NCBI GenBank assembly: GCA_947498355.1 | Contig: CANMKA010000012.1 | Location: forward strand, 1 to 64,000 | Direction: 5' to 3' | DNA: 64,000 nucleotides | DNA from: an uncultured Paraglaciecola sp. | Lineage (GTDB): Bacteria > Pseudomonadota > Gammaproteobacteria > Enterobacterales > Alteromonadaceae | In this document: piece by piece, positions 54,750 through 62,552 of the stretch | Layout: every line of letters starts with the position of its first letter | Position numbering within the stretch: the stretch's first letter is position 1 | Translations under genes and position numbers: made by a program | The notes under the pieces: model-generated | The model's input: the letters and a program-made list of their open reading frames with translations, nothing else | The model's database searches: none | What the model was told of the DNA's origin: nothing

Positions 54750-55073
54750 ATGAATGTCACAAACAACATTAACTCTGCGATTATTAGCGGCAACTTGGGT
54801 ATTCAGCGGGCGTCAGACGGCATCACCCAAAATGCTGCAAATCTTGCTAGCTTGTCGATACGCTCGCCAAGCAGTGGTGAATCTCAAGATGTGCTAACTA
54901 ACGCTACCCGAAATCAACTTGACGCAATTAAACAAACTCTGCCTCAGTCTTCCCCTAATTTGACGACTGAGTTAGTCGGTTTGTCGATAAACAGTATCAA
55001 TGCTCAGGCATCGGCAAAAGTGGTGGATACTGCTAACGAGACAATTGGCACTATTCTCGATATTTTGGCTTAG
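54750..55073 (+). CDS. Small flagellin/hook-like hypothetical protein
   Basis: The 107-residue protein is Asn/Ser/Thr-rich and has no signal peptide. Its end (LVGLSINSINAQASAKVVDTANETIGTILDIL) resembles the C-terminal coiled coil of flagellar rod and hook proteins such as FlgG. It is followed 5 bases later by the SprA-like gene, so the two are an operon. I infer a secreted or surface-assembled protein. No flagellar gene is in the window. Confidence 0.6.
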   Translation: MNVTNNINSAIISGNLGIQRASDGITQNAANLASLSIRSPSSGESQDVLTNATRNQLDAIKQTLPQSSPNLTTELVGLSINSINAQASAKVVDTANETIGTILDILA

Positions 55074-55078
55074 TCACT

Positions 55079-56038
55079 ATGAATGTCGTTCCTCCTGTTC
55101 CTATTCCTGTTGTATTTAACGCTGGCACAGTTAACACTGAGCAGGTTAAGCGTGACAATCTTCAGCGCGAAGTTATCCCTGCTGTTTCGGGAACAGAGAA
55201 TTCGGCCGCAGAAAAAGGAGTAAGCTCAGACAGCGATAGAGCCAAAACCCCTGCTCAAGCCCAACAGCAAGCGGTCACTTACGACAGGCCACTACCCACT
55301 AATGGCCAAGGGGTGAATAACCAAAGTAACCCAGACAGAGATAATGCCAACGACGAAAGTGCTGGCAAAGAAAGTGCCGAACAACGCCAACAACAGCAGC
55401 AAGAGCAAGCTGAACAGCGTGAAATTACTGAGCTAAAGCAACGTGATGCCGAAGTACGAGCCCATGAACAGGCCCATGCAGCGGTTGGAGGTCAGTATGC
55501 TGGGTCACCTCAATACGAGTTCGAAACTGGGCCAGACGGTCGAAATTATGCGGTAGGCGGCGAAGTTTCGATTGATATATCTAAAGAGTCTAACCCTGAA
55601 GATACTTTGCGTAAGGCTCAGCAAGTCAAAGCTGCGGCTTTAGCGCCTGCGGAGCCTTCGCCCCAAGACCTAAGAGTGGCCAATGAAGCGGCGCAATTGG
55701 CCGTTGAGGCGCGAAGCGATATTAACACTGAACGTGCAGAGACCTTACAACGTAATTTAGAAGAAGCGAGAACGGCCACCACAGAGCAAGAAAGTACTAC
55801 TGCTACTCAGTCAGCTGTCAATGATGGTGGTCAACTATCATTTGATTTAGATGATATTGTTCAAGAAATTGATTTGAGTCCTGCGCCGCGCTCTTTAGAC
55901 AATGCTGGGGCGAACGAACTCGATATTCAGACCAGCCAAACCCGCGATCTTCAGATCACCCAAAGGCTGGCTGTTATTCAGAATTTTTATCAACAGGTTG
56001 CTGTACCCAATCAAGACCGCCCCGGACAAGTAGTTTAG
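55079..56038 (+). CDS. SprA-related putative metalloprotease (catalase-related family)
   Basis: The 319-residue protein has a low-complexity Gln/Glu-rich N-terminal half (QQQQEQAEQREI) and a core with DAEVRAHEQAHAAVGG, where HEQAH is an HExxH-type metal motif. Next come YEFETGPDGRNYAVGGEVSID and NPEDTLRKAQQVKAAALAPAEPS, the signature of the SprA-related family. Its substrate is unknown. It lies 5 bases after the small hook-like gene, suggesting joint function. A terminator follows at 56045. Confidence 0.85.
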   Translation: MNVVPPVPIPVVFNAGTVNTEQVKRDNLQREVIPAVSGTENSAAEKGVSSDSDRAKTPAQAQQQAVTYDRPLPTNGQGVNNQSNPDRDNANDESAGKESAEQRQQQQQEQAEQREITELKQRDAEVRAHEQAHAAVGGQYAGSPQYEFETGPDGRNYAVGGEVSIDISKESNPEDTLRKAQQVKAAALAPAEPSPQDLRVANEAAQLAVEARSDINTERAETLQRNLEEARTATTEQESTTATQSAVNDGGQLSFDLDDIVQEIDLSPAPRSLDNAGANELDIQTSQTRDLQITQRLAVIQNFYQQVAVPNQDRPGQVV

Positions 56039-56044
56039 CGCACA

Positions 56045-56081
56045 AGCTATGCACTCAAGCAGCAGTGCACAGCTATTTTTT
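56045..56081 (+). terminator. Rho-independent terminator
   Basis: AGCTATGCACT and AGTGCACAGCT form an imperfect stem around an 8-base loop and are followed by ATTTTTTCTT, just after the SprA-like gene. Confidence 0.75.
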
Positions 56082-56088
56082 CTTAGCG

Positions 56089-58398
56089 TTACTTTTTAGC
56101 CTTTGCGAAGGCCTCTGCAAAAGCGTTCCCCATTAATTGATTATTAGGTTGTTTCTGGTTTTTACGTCCTTGGTCAGTGGTTTTTTTACTTTTGCTATGG
56201 TGAACTTTGGCTGATGCTTTCGGGGCGTGACTGCTTGGCGAGTCAGACAATTTCATACTGAATGAAATACGCTTCCTTGGAGCATCGACTTCCATGACTT
56301 TGACTTTTACGATTTCCCCAGCTTTTACAATATCTCTTGGGTCTGAAATAAATTTGTCTGTCATTGCGCTAATATGTACCAGTCCATCTTGATGCACCCC
56401 TACATCAACAAAGGCACCAAAGTTCGCGACATTACTGACTACCCCTTCTAAGATCATGCCGACTTTTAAATCGGCTATGGTTTGGATTTGTTCATTAAAG
56501 TTGGCCATTTTGAATTCTGGGCGAGGGTCGCGTCCGGGTTTGTCTAATTCATTTAGGATGTCTGTAATAGTGGGCAGCCCAAACTTATCAGTCACAAACT
56601 CTTCGGGACGAAGTTGTTTGAGTACCTCGGCATTTCCAAGTAGGTCACTCACCTCAACATTGGCTTGTTGCACAATCGACTTGACCACAGGATAGGCTTC
56701 GGGATGCACCGCAGAATTGTCTAGTGGATCTGAGCCACCTGTTACTCGCAAAAATCCAGCCGATTGCTCAAAAGCTTTTGGCCCCAAACGCTCGACTTTG
56801 ATGAGTTGTTTTCGATTTTCAAAGGCGCCATGTGTGTCTCTAAATGCCACAATATTGTGAGCTAATGTTTTGTTTAACCCAGAAACATGGCTAAGTAATG
56901 CGCCAGATGCGGTATTTAAGTCAACGCCAACTGAGTTTACGCAATCTTCGATAACCGTATTTAACGACTGACCTAATCGACTTTGGCTGACGTCATGTTG
57001 GTATTGGCCCACACCAATAGCTTTGGGTTCAATTTTAACTAGCTCAGCCAGCGGATCTTGTAAGCGCCTTGCAATTGATACTGCGCCTCGCAGGGATACA
57101 TCTAAGTCGGGTAATTCGGCACTGGCTAGCTCAGAAGCAGAATAAACCGATGCACCAGCTTCGCTAACCACTAGCTTTTTTGCACCTAACTCTGGGTGTT
57201 TAGACAAGGTTTCGCTAACGAGCTTGTCGGTTTCTCTGGAGCCTGTGCCGTTACCAATACTAATCAATTGTACTTTGTGTTGCTTGCACAAGTTGGCAAT
57301 AGTACGGGATGATTTTTCCCACTGGTTTTGTGGTACGTGGGGGAAAATGGTGCTGGTGGCTAGGATTTTTCCCGTTGCGTCGACTATCGCGATTTTTACT
57401 CCGGTTCGTAGTCCTGGATCTAAGCCCATGGTGACTTTGGGGCCTGCTGGTGCTGCCATCAGCAAGTCTTTTAAATTGTTGGCAAATACATCAATGGCCG
57501 CCGCCTCGGCTGTATCTCGCAGTCCGCCAAATAGTTCGTTTTCCATGTGCGACATAATCTTATTACGCCATGTACTTTGAACTACAGACTGCAGCCATGG
57601 GTCGGCGGCTCTTTTTGAAAAGCTTAAATCAAGATGTTGGGCAATCATATATTCGCAGTGTGATTGCTTGTTGTCTTCGGCTTGTTCTGGATCCGCTTCG
57701 AGGCGAACACTTAATACCCCTTCGTTGCGCCCTCTGAACATGGCCAAAGCCCGATGAGAAGGAACGTTAGTGAGACGTTCTGAATGCTCAAAATAGTCTT
57801 TATATTTTACTGCTTCTTTTTCTTTGCCTTTAATTACGCGACTTTGGATGTGCGCATGGCGGGTTAGGTGTTTACGAATTTTTTGCAAGAGTTGCGGATC
57901 TTCTGCAAAACGTTCCATTAAAATGAATTTAGCGCCTTCTAAAGCTTGTTTAGTGTCACTGATATCCCCTTTGATAAATGATTTAGCATGTTCTTCGGGG
58001 TTGAGTGATGGATTGTTTAATAAGTCGCTGGCTAAAGGTTCTAGCCCAGCCTCCTTGGCTACTTGGCCTTTGGTTCTGCGCTTTGGTTTAAAGGGTAAGT
58101 AAAGGTCCTCTAAGTCCGTTTTGTTTTCTGTGTTGATGATGCTCTTTTGTAACTCAGAAGTCAGTTTGTCTTGTTCTTGTATCGATTTGATAATGACTTT
58201 TTTGCGGTCTTCCAGCTCTCGTAAGTAGCGTAGGCGTTGTTCTAGTTTTCTCAGCGCTATGTCGTCTAACCCTTGGGTGGCTTCTTTTCGGTAGCGTGCA
58301 ATAAAGGGAACCGTTGACCCCTCGTCCAGTAATGTCACCGCAGCTTTAACTTGCTGAGCGTTGACCTGAAGTTCGTGGGCGAGTTTGTCTATGATCAT
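56089..58398 (-). CDS. tex: Tex-family RNA-binding transcription accessory protein
   Basis: The 769-residue protein has the Tex N-terminal helical region, a YqgF-like RNase H fold (VTMGLDPGLRTGVKIAIVD), helix-hairpin-helix motifs (DLNTASGALLSHVSGLNKTLA), and a C-terminal S1 RNA-binding domain (GMILEGVVSNVANFGAFVDVG). A basic Lys/Ser-rich tail ends it. Tex binds nucleic acid and affects transcription and RNA decay. It lies 114 bases downstream of greB on the same strand, a common pairing. Confidence 0.95.
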   Translation of the reverse strand: MIIDKLAHELQVNAQQVKAAVTLLDEGSTVPFIARYRKEATQGLDDIALRKLEQRLRYLRELEDRKKVIIKSIQEQDKLTSELQKSIINTENKTDLEDLYLPFKPKRRTKGQVAKEAGLEPLASDLLNNPSLNPEEHAKSFIKGDISDTKQALEGAKFILMERFAEDPQLLQKIRKHLTRHAHIQSRVIKGKEKEAVKYKDYFEHSERLTNVPSHRALAMFRGRNEGVLSVRLEADPEQAEDNKQSHCEYMIAQHLDLSFSKRAADPWLQSVVQSTWRNKIMSHMENELFGGLRDTAEAAAIDVFANNLKDLLMAAPAGPKVTMGLDPGLRTGVKIAIVDATGKILATSTIFPHVPQNQWEKSSRTIANLCKQHKVQLISIGNGTGSRETDKLVSETLSKHPELGAKKLVVSEAGASVYSASELASAELPDLDVSLRGAVSIARRLQDPLAELVKIEPKAIGVGQYQHDVSQSRLGQSLNTVIEDCVNSVGVDLNTASGALLSHVSGLNKTLAHNIVAFRDTHGAFENRKQLIKVERLGPKAFEQSAGFLRVTGGSDPLDNSAVHPEAYPVVKSIVQQANVEVSDLLGNAEVLKQLRPEEFVTDKFGLPTITDILNELDKPGRDPRPEFKMANFNEQIQTIADLKVGMILEGVVSNVANFGAFVDVGVHQDGLVHISAMTDKFISDPRDIVKAGEIVKVKVMEVDAPRKRISFSMKLSDSPSSHAPKASAKVHHSKSKKTTDQGRKNQKQPNNQLMGNAFAEAFAKAKK

Positions 58399-58512
58399 GA
58401 TGAAAGGCTACCTGTTTGAGTGATTAGCGCAAAATTGAAACGTAATATATGGGTGAATTATTGAATTGCTAGAGGCTGTTGACCTTTTGAACCTGTTTTA
58501 AAAGAAGAAGTT

Positions 58513-58995
58513 TTATATTGCATCGTATTTTATATCGGTAACCAGCCAATATTGTTGACCACTAGGGGTGTTGACACATACCTCGTCATCCACCTCTTTT
58601 TTGAGTAGTGCTCTAGCCATAGGAGAGTCGATTGAGATGTAATTGCCTGAACTGCCGTATATTTCTTCTGGGCCTACGATTTTAAACGACTTGGTCTCAC
58701 CTGCTTCGTTTTCAATTTTTACATTGGCACCAAAAAATACTTTTCCTTCTTGTTGCGGTGAGTAATGTACCACTCGTACGTCAGGCAAATATTTTCGAAG
58801 AAATCTAATTCGTCTATCAATTTCGCGCAGTTTACGTTTGTTGTATTGATAATCGGCATTTTCACTGCGATCTCCCAAACTGGCGGCCCAAGTCACAATT
58901 TTGGTGATTTCGGGTCTATGCTCATGCCATAGATAATCGTGTTCATCTTTGAGCTTTTTGTACCCTTGGGGTGTGATAAGCATGGTTTTAGACAT
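58513..58995 (-). CDS. greB: Transcript cleavage factor GreB
   Basis: The 160-residue protein has the GreA/B coiled coil with the acidic tip (ASLGDRSENADYQYNKRKL) and the C-terminal FKBP-like domain (YISIDSPMARALLKKEVDDEV). Overall wording and length match GreB rather than GreA, including LGDRSENADYQYNKRKLREID. It rescues backtracked RNA polymerase by stimulating cleavage of the nascent RNA. It precedes tex in the same direction. Confidence 0.94.
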   Translation of the reverse strand: MSKTMLITPQGYKKLKDEHDYLWHEHRPEITKIVTWAASLGDRSENADYQYNKRKLREIDRRIRFLRKYLPDVRVVHYSPQQEGKVFFGANVKIENEAGETKSFKIVGPEEIYGSSGNYISIDSPMARALLKKEVDDEVCVNTPSGQQYWLVTDIKYDAI

Positions 58996-59468
58996 ATTTG
59001 TTAGGTTGCCATTTGTGGTTATTGCATTTTATTCCTAAATACTACCAGCAAAATGTGAGTTTTAAACTAGAGTTAAAGGGTCAAGGCAGTTTGTGACGTG
59101 AATCAATAACTGGCGTCTTAGGCTGCTTTGTTGATGAGCCAGAAAACATTTTTTTGGAGAACGCTTAATCGATGTTTTCTGATTTTACTTTGCTGGGGCA
59201 GTTATCGGTATTGATGAGTCCGGTTCGCCTCTTAGGAATGAATAAAACTTTGGGATCGAGTTATACAATTTGTTGTAACACTAACCCGTTGAATCGGGAC
59301 TAAACGCCCTTTTGAAGGGTATACCCACAGGAAAAGGTTCAGCAAGGATAATGCTGATTATTGATGACATAATTAAAAGGCCGAGCGTATACGTTCGGCC
59401 TTTTGCTGTGTGTCTTATATTAGGGCACGCCCTAGTCGCCAAGTGATTTAGGGGCGGCATTAAGCGCA
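58996..59468. other. Gene-free stretch between greB and waaA
   Basis: These 473 bases contain the waaA terminator at 59375-59404, and an inverted repeat (AGAAAACAT at 59141-59149 with ATGTTTTCT at 59172-59180). A small RNA gene is possible but not shown. No protein gene is supported. Confidence 0.45.
59375..59404. terminator. Bidirectional rho-independent terminator near waaA
   Basis: AAAAGGCCGAGCG and CGTTCGGCCTTTT pair around TATA. It lies about 65 bases beyond the waaA stop on the minus strand and would work in both directions. Confidence 0.85.
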
Positions 59469-60767
59469 CTAGCTGGATAGTCCGACTAATTCAAGTGTTT
59501 TAGCCAGCGCGCCTTTGTTCAGCTCAATCACCTGCGAACCTGTATCACCAGCACGTTTTCTCTCCTCTGGTGAAGATAGCCATAGTTGACAAGTGCTTAC
59601 TATTTGCTCCGAGTTTTCAACTATTTTTAGAGCATTTGCGTCAATTAATAATTGGCATATTGCAGGATTATTATAGGTTGAGGGCCCCATTATGATGGGT
59701 ACGCCAAATGCTGCTGGCTCTAGTGCATTATGTCCGCCTCTTTTTGCAAGGCTACCTCCGACAAATGCGACATCTGCTAAAGCGTATAATGCACTCAGCT
59801 GGCCCATTTGATCACATAGAAGCACGTCGGTATCGGCTGTAGTTTGTTTGCTGAGACTCATTCTGCAGACGTTCAAAGCTCGCTCATGAAGAAGTTGGGC
59901 AACCTTGTCAAAACGCTGGGGGTGTCTTGGCACAATAATGAGTAGTAAATTTGGTATGCGGCTTTTTAGTGATAAGTAGGCATCGACTAACACTTGTTCT
60001 TCTGGGTCATGAGTACTGCCTGCTAACAAGATTTGCCGAGCTTGCAGGGCAAAATCTTGGCTTAGGGTTGTTGCTTGCTGTTTTTCTTTAGCGCCTAGGT
60101 TTACTTCGAATTTTATATTGTTTGTCAGTGTTAGCTTATCGAGTTGGATCCCAAGTGAACGATAGTTGTTGTAGTCTCGTTGACCTTGGGCGCAAATATG
60201 TTCAAAAGCGCTGAGCATTGGGCCAAACAGGGCTGGAAATTTCCGGTAGGTTGCAGTCGACTTAGCACTCATTCGACCATTTATCAGATAGAGCGGGATC
60301 GCCATTTTTTGACACATTAAGCATAGGTTTGGCCAAAGCTCCATCTCGTTGATTAGGACTTTAGTTGGGCGTATTTTTTTTAGGAAAAGCCAATGAAAGA
60401 GTGGAAAGTCGTAAGGAACATATTGATGCCTCACGTTACCTTTAAATAAGGTATCGACTCGCTCTGAACCTGTTGTGGTGTTGGTTGTTATGGTAACGTT
60501 TGGAAAATTAACCAGTACTTGTTGAACAAAGGTGTGGATAGCCGTCACTTCGCCTACAGATGCACAATGAATTAGGATTTCGCCTTCTCTGGATGAGCGA
60601 TTAAGCAGTCCAAATCGCGTTAGACGAGCAGGTGTATAACCTGGTTTTTTTAAGCCTATCAACAATACTATTCGAATTATTAGAAATGGGCTGAGTATGA
60701 GCCAGAGCAAGTTGTATGCTAGGTAACTTATTTTTTGTTTGATTGTTAGGCCGCTCAGATAGGTCAT
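59469..60767 (-). CDS. waaA: 3-deoxy-D-manno-octulosonic acid (Kdo) transferase
   Basis: The 432-residue inner-membrane-anchored glycosyltransferase has an N-terminal membrane helix (about 15-36), an acceptor-binding region (HCASVGEVTAIHTFVQ) with the catalytic Glu, and a donor domain (LLAGSTHDPEEQVLVDAYL, then FVGGSLAKRGGHNALEPAAF). It adds Kdo to lipid A precursor. It stands alone here, not in a waa cluster. Confidence 0.95.
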   Translation of the reverse strand: MTYLSGLTIKQKISYLAYNLLWLILSPFLIIRIVLLIGLKKPGYTPARLTRFGLLNRSSREGEILIHCASVGEVTAIHTFVQQVLVNFPNVTITTNTTTGSERVDTLFKGNVRHQYVPYDFPLFHWLFLKKIRPTKVLINEMELWPNLCLMCQKMAIPLYLINGRMSAKSTATYRKFPALFGPMLSAFEHICAQGQRDYNNYRSLGIQLDKLTLTNNIKFEVNLGAKEKQQATTLSQDFALQARQILLAGSTHDPEEQVLVDAYLSLKSRIPNLLLIIVPRHPQRFDKVAQLLHERALNVCRMSLSKQTTADTDVLLCDQMGQLSALYALADVAFVGGSLAKRGGHNALEPAAFGVPIIMGPSTYNNPAICQLLIDANALKIVENSEQIVSTCQLWLSSPEERKRAGDTGSQVIELNKGALAKTLELVGLSS

Positions 60768-60925
60768 GTAGAAAGCTAGTTAAAAGCAGTAAGAAGAGTC
60801 TCTATGTTCAGTTTAGCTGATTGCACAGTTTGTTAACAGTTTGAATTCCTTTATTTTTTATTGTTTTGCTAGTATTTTTCGTCATGTGTTCTAGTATAAA
60901 AATACTCGTTTCGTGGAGTCTATTT

Positions 60926-61378
60926 TTGTTTAAACTGGTTTGTTGCCGATTTTTATTTATTCAAATAACCGGATTGTTATTTTTCGGGTCAGCAACATGC
61001 TTAGCTTATGCTGAAGAGATAGTGGTTATCACTCATCCTTCTGTTTCAAGCACGAGCGCAAATGCCCTGCAAATTACTCGCTTGTTCTCTATGCGCCAAA
61101 CCGTATGGCAAAATGAGCAACCCGTTGTGGTATTTGTTTTGCCTAACGACTCTCCTCTACATCGTCAATTTAGTATTAATGTCCTTGGCGTTTTTCCTTA
61201 CCAGCTAGATCGAATTTGGAACAAGTTAGCTTTTTCGGGTTTGGGCGAGAAGCCTATTCAAGTTAATAGCGAACAAGAGATGATTAAGCGAGTTGGGACA
61301 ACGCCAGGTGCAATTGGCTATGTGTCTTCAGTCAATGTTTTATCTAATGTAAACGTACTCGCGGTTCGGGAGCAGTGA
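60926..61378 (+). CDS. Periplasmic phosphate-binding-protein-like (PBP) protein
   Basis: The protein is about 150 residues. The frame is open upstream to 60866, but GGAG at 60915-60918 stands 7 bases before the TTG at 60926, and this start gives a clear signal peptide (FKLVCCRFLFIQITGLLFFG, cut near CLAYA). The mature part (VVITHPSVSSTSANALQITRLF, then LPNDSPLHRQFSINVLG, and GTTPGAIGYVSS) resembles one lobe of a PstS-type substrate-binding fold. No ABC transporter genes are adjacent. The next gene begins on the second base after its stop, so it is the first of a three-gene operon with a porin-like barrel and a diguanylate cyclase. Confidence 0.75.
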   Translation: MFKLVCCRFLFIQITGLLFFGSATCLAYAEEIVVITHPSVSSTSANALQITRLFSMRQTVWQNEQPVVVFVLPNDSPLHRQFSINVLGVFPYQLDRIWNKLAFSGLGEKPIQVNSEQEMIKRVGTTPGAIGYVSSVNVLSNVNVLAVREQ

Positions 61379-61379
61379 T

Positions 61380-62549
61380 ATGGTGCGATTAGCTTCACTC
61401 GTTTTTTTGTCTTCTCTGAGCGTGTCGGTTTACTCATCAGAGCATTTAAAGGTGCACGGTTTCCTAGCGCAAGGTGTCATTCAGGCTGCTGATTCAAACT
61501 TCGTAAATGATGATGGAGATGTTAGTTTGGAGTTGACAGAGGTAGGGATCAACGCTGCATATCGGCTTAATTCATCTTTGCGAGTGGCAGGCCAAGGCGT
61601 ATATGTAAACGGTGGCAACCGATATCCAGAGGGAGCAAGTATTGATTATTTGTTCTTAGATTGGCAGGTAGTGAACAATTGTGATTGGAATGTTAAGGCT
61701 CAATTTGGTCGCAACAAAAATTATCATTGGCTTTACTCTGCAACGCGGGATGTGCCTCACACCCGCCCCTCTATTGTTTTACCCCAATCCTTGTATCTTG
61801 ATGCTTTTCGCGATGTGGTAATTGGGGTTGACGGTTTAGCTCTCTTAGGACGAACCAGCAACCATTTAGGGGAATGGGATATTAATCTGAGCTATGGCCG
61901 TTCGAAAATTAGTGACCAAGAAAAACGTAATTTACTGGGCGATGTTCAAGGTAGGCTGAATCATGATTCAGATACACAATTCAGTTTGTACTTTAGACCT
62001 AGTATTAGTCAGTGGCAGTGGGGAATATCTTTGCTCGATGCTAACTTCTCGTACGATAGTGCTGAGCTGGATAGGGTGGTAGACGGGGAGGTAATCTCGC
62101 AAAGATTGATGGTGAGTGCTTTGTATCAAGGTGAAAAGTGGGAAATTTCATCCGAAATTATGCGAGAAAGAGGTAGGATCCAAAATATACTTTTTACCGG
62201 TTTTGCTAATGACTTAACGGCGGAAGGTGGGTACGTTCAGGCTCGTTATTTTGTTTCACCAAGCCTTACCTTGCTATCTAGGTTAGATGTTTACGATAGA
62301 GATAGGAAAGACAGGCGTGGTAATAATATTGAATTAATTGGCCCGGGAGTTATCCCTAATTACTTTGGTTTTATGGATACGGGCACACTGGGGATTACAT
62401 GGAGATTTGCATCTGAATGGCAAGTTCAGGGAGAGTTTCACCGAGTCAAGGGCACAGCTCGTCTTGCGCCAATTTTTGCTCCAAATCTAGCTGTAAACAA
62501 CCAAAAATATTGGAATATGTGGGCCCTCCAACTTACGAGCTGGTTTTAG
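61380..62549 (+). CDS. Outer-membrane porin-like beta-barrel protein
   Basis: The 389-residue protein has a signal peptide (about 1-19, ending VSVYSS) and a strand-rich body with alternating aromatic residues, ending in Phe (WALQLTSWF), the outer-membrane sorting signature. It has no close match that I recognise. It resembles porin-like proteins of the DcaP/phosphate-selective kind only in layout. It follows the binding-protein gene with one intervening base and precedes the diguanylate cyclase by three bases, so all three are probably co-translated. It could admit the ligand that the binding protein senses. Confidence 0.75.
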   Translation: MVRLASLVFLSSLSVSVYSSEHLKVHGFLAQGVIQAADSNFVNDDGDVSLELTEVGINAAYRLNSSLRVAGQGVYVNGGNRYPEGASIDYLFLDWQVVNNCDWNVKAQFGRNKNYHWLYSATRDVPHTRPSIVLPQSLYLDAFRDVVIGVDGLALLGRTSNHLGEWDINLSYGRSKISDQEKRNLLGDVQGRLNHDSDTQFSLYFRPSISQWQWGISLLDANFSYDSAELDRVVDGEVISQRLMVSALYQGEKWEISSEIMRERGRIQNILFTGFANDLTAEGGYVQARYFVSPSLTLLSRLDVYDRDRKDRRGNNIELIGPGVIPNYFGFMDTGTLGITWRFASEWQVQGEFHRVKGTARLAPIFAPNLAVNNQKYWNMWALQLTSWF

Positions 62550-62552
62550 CTG

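Noticed and set aside
59281..59469. 62-residue minus-strand ORF downstream of waaA
   Set aside because: It spans the terminator hairpin and has no protein-like features.
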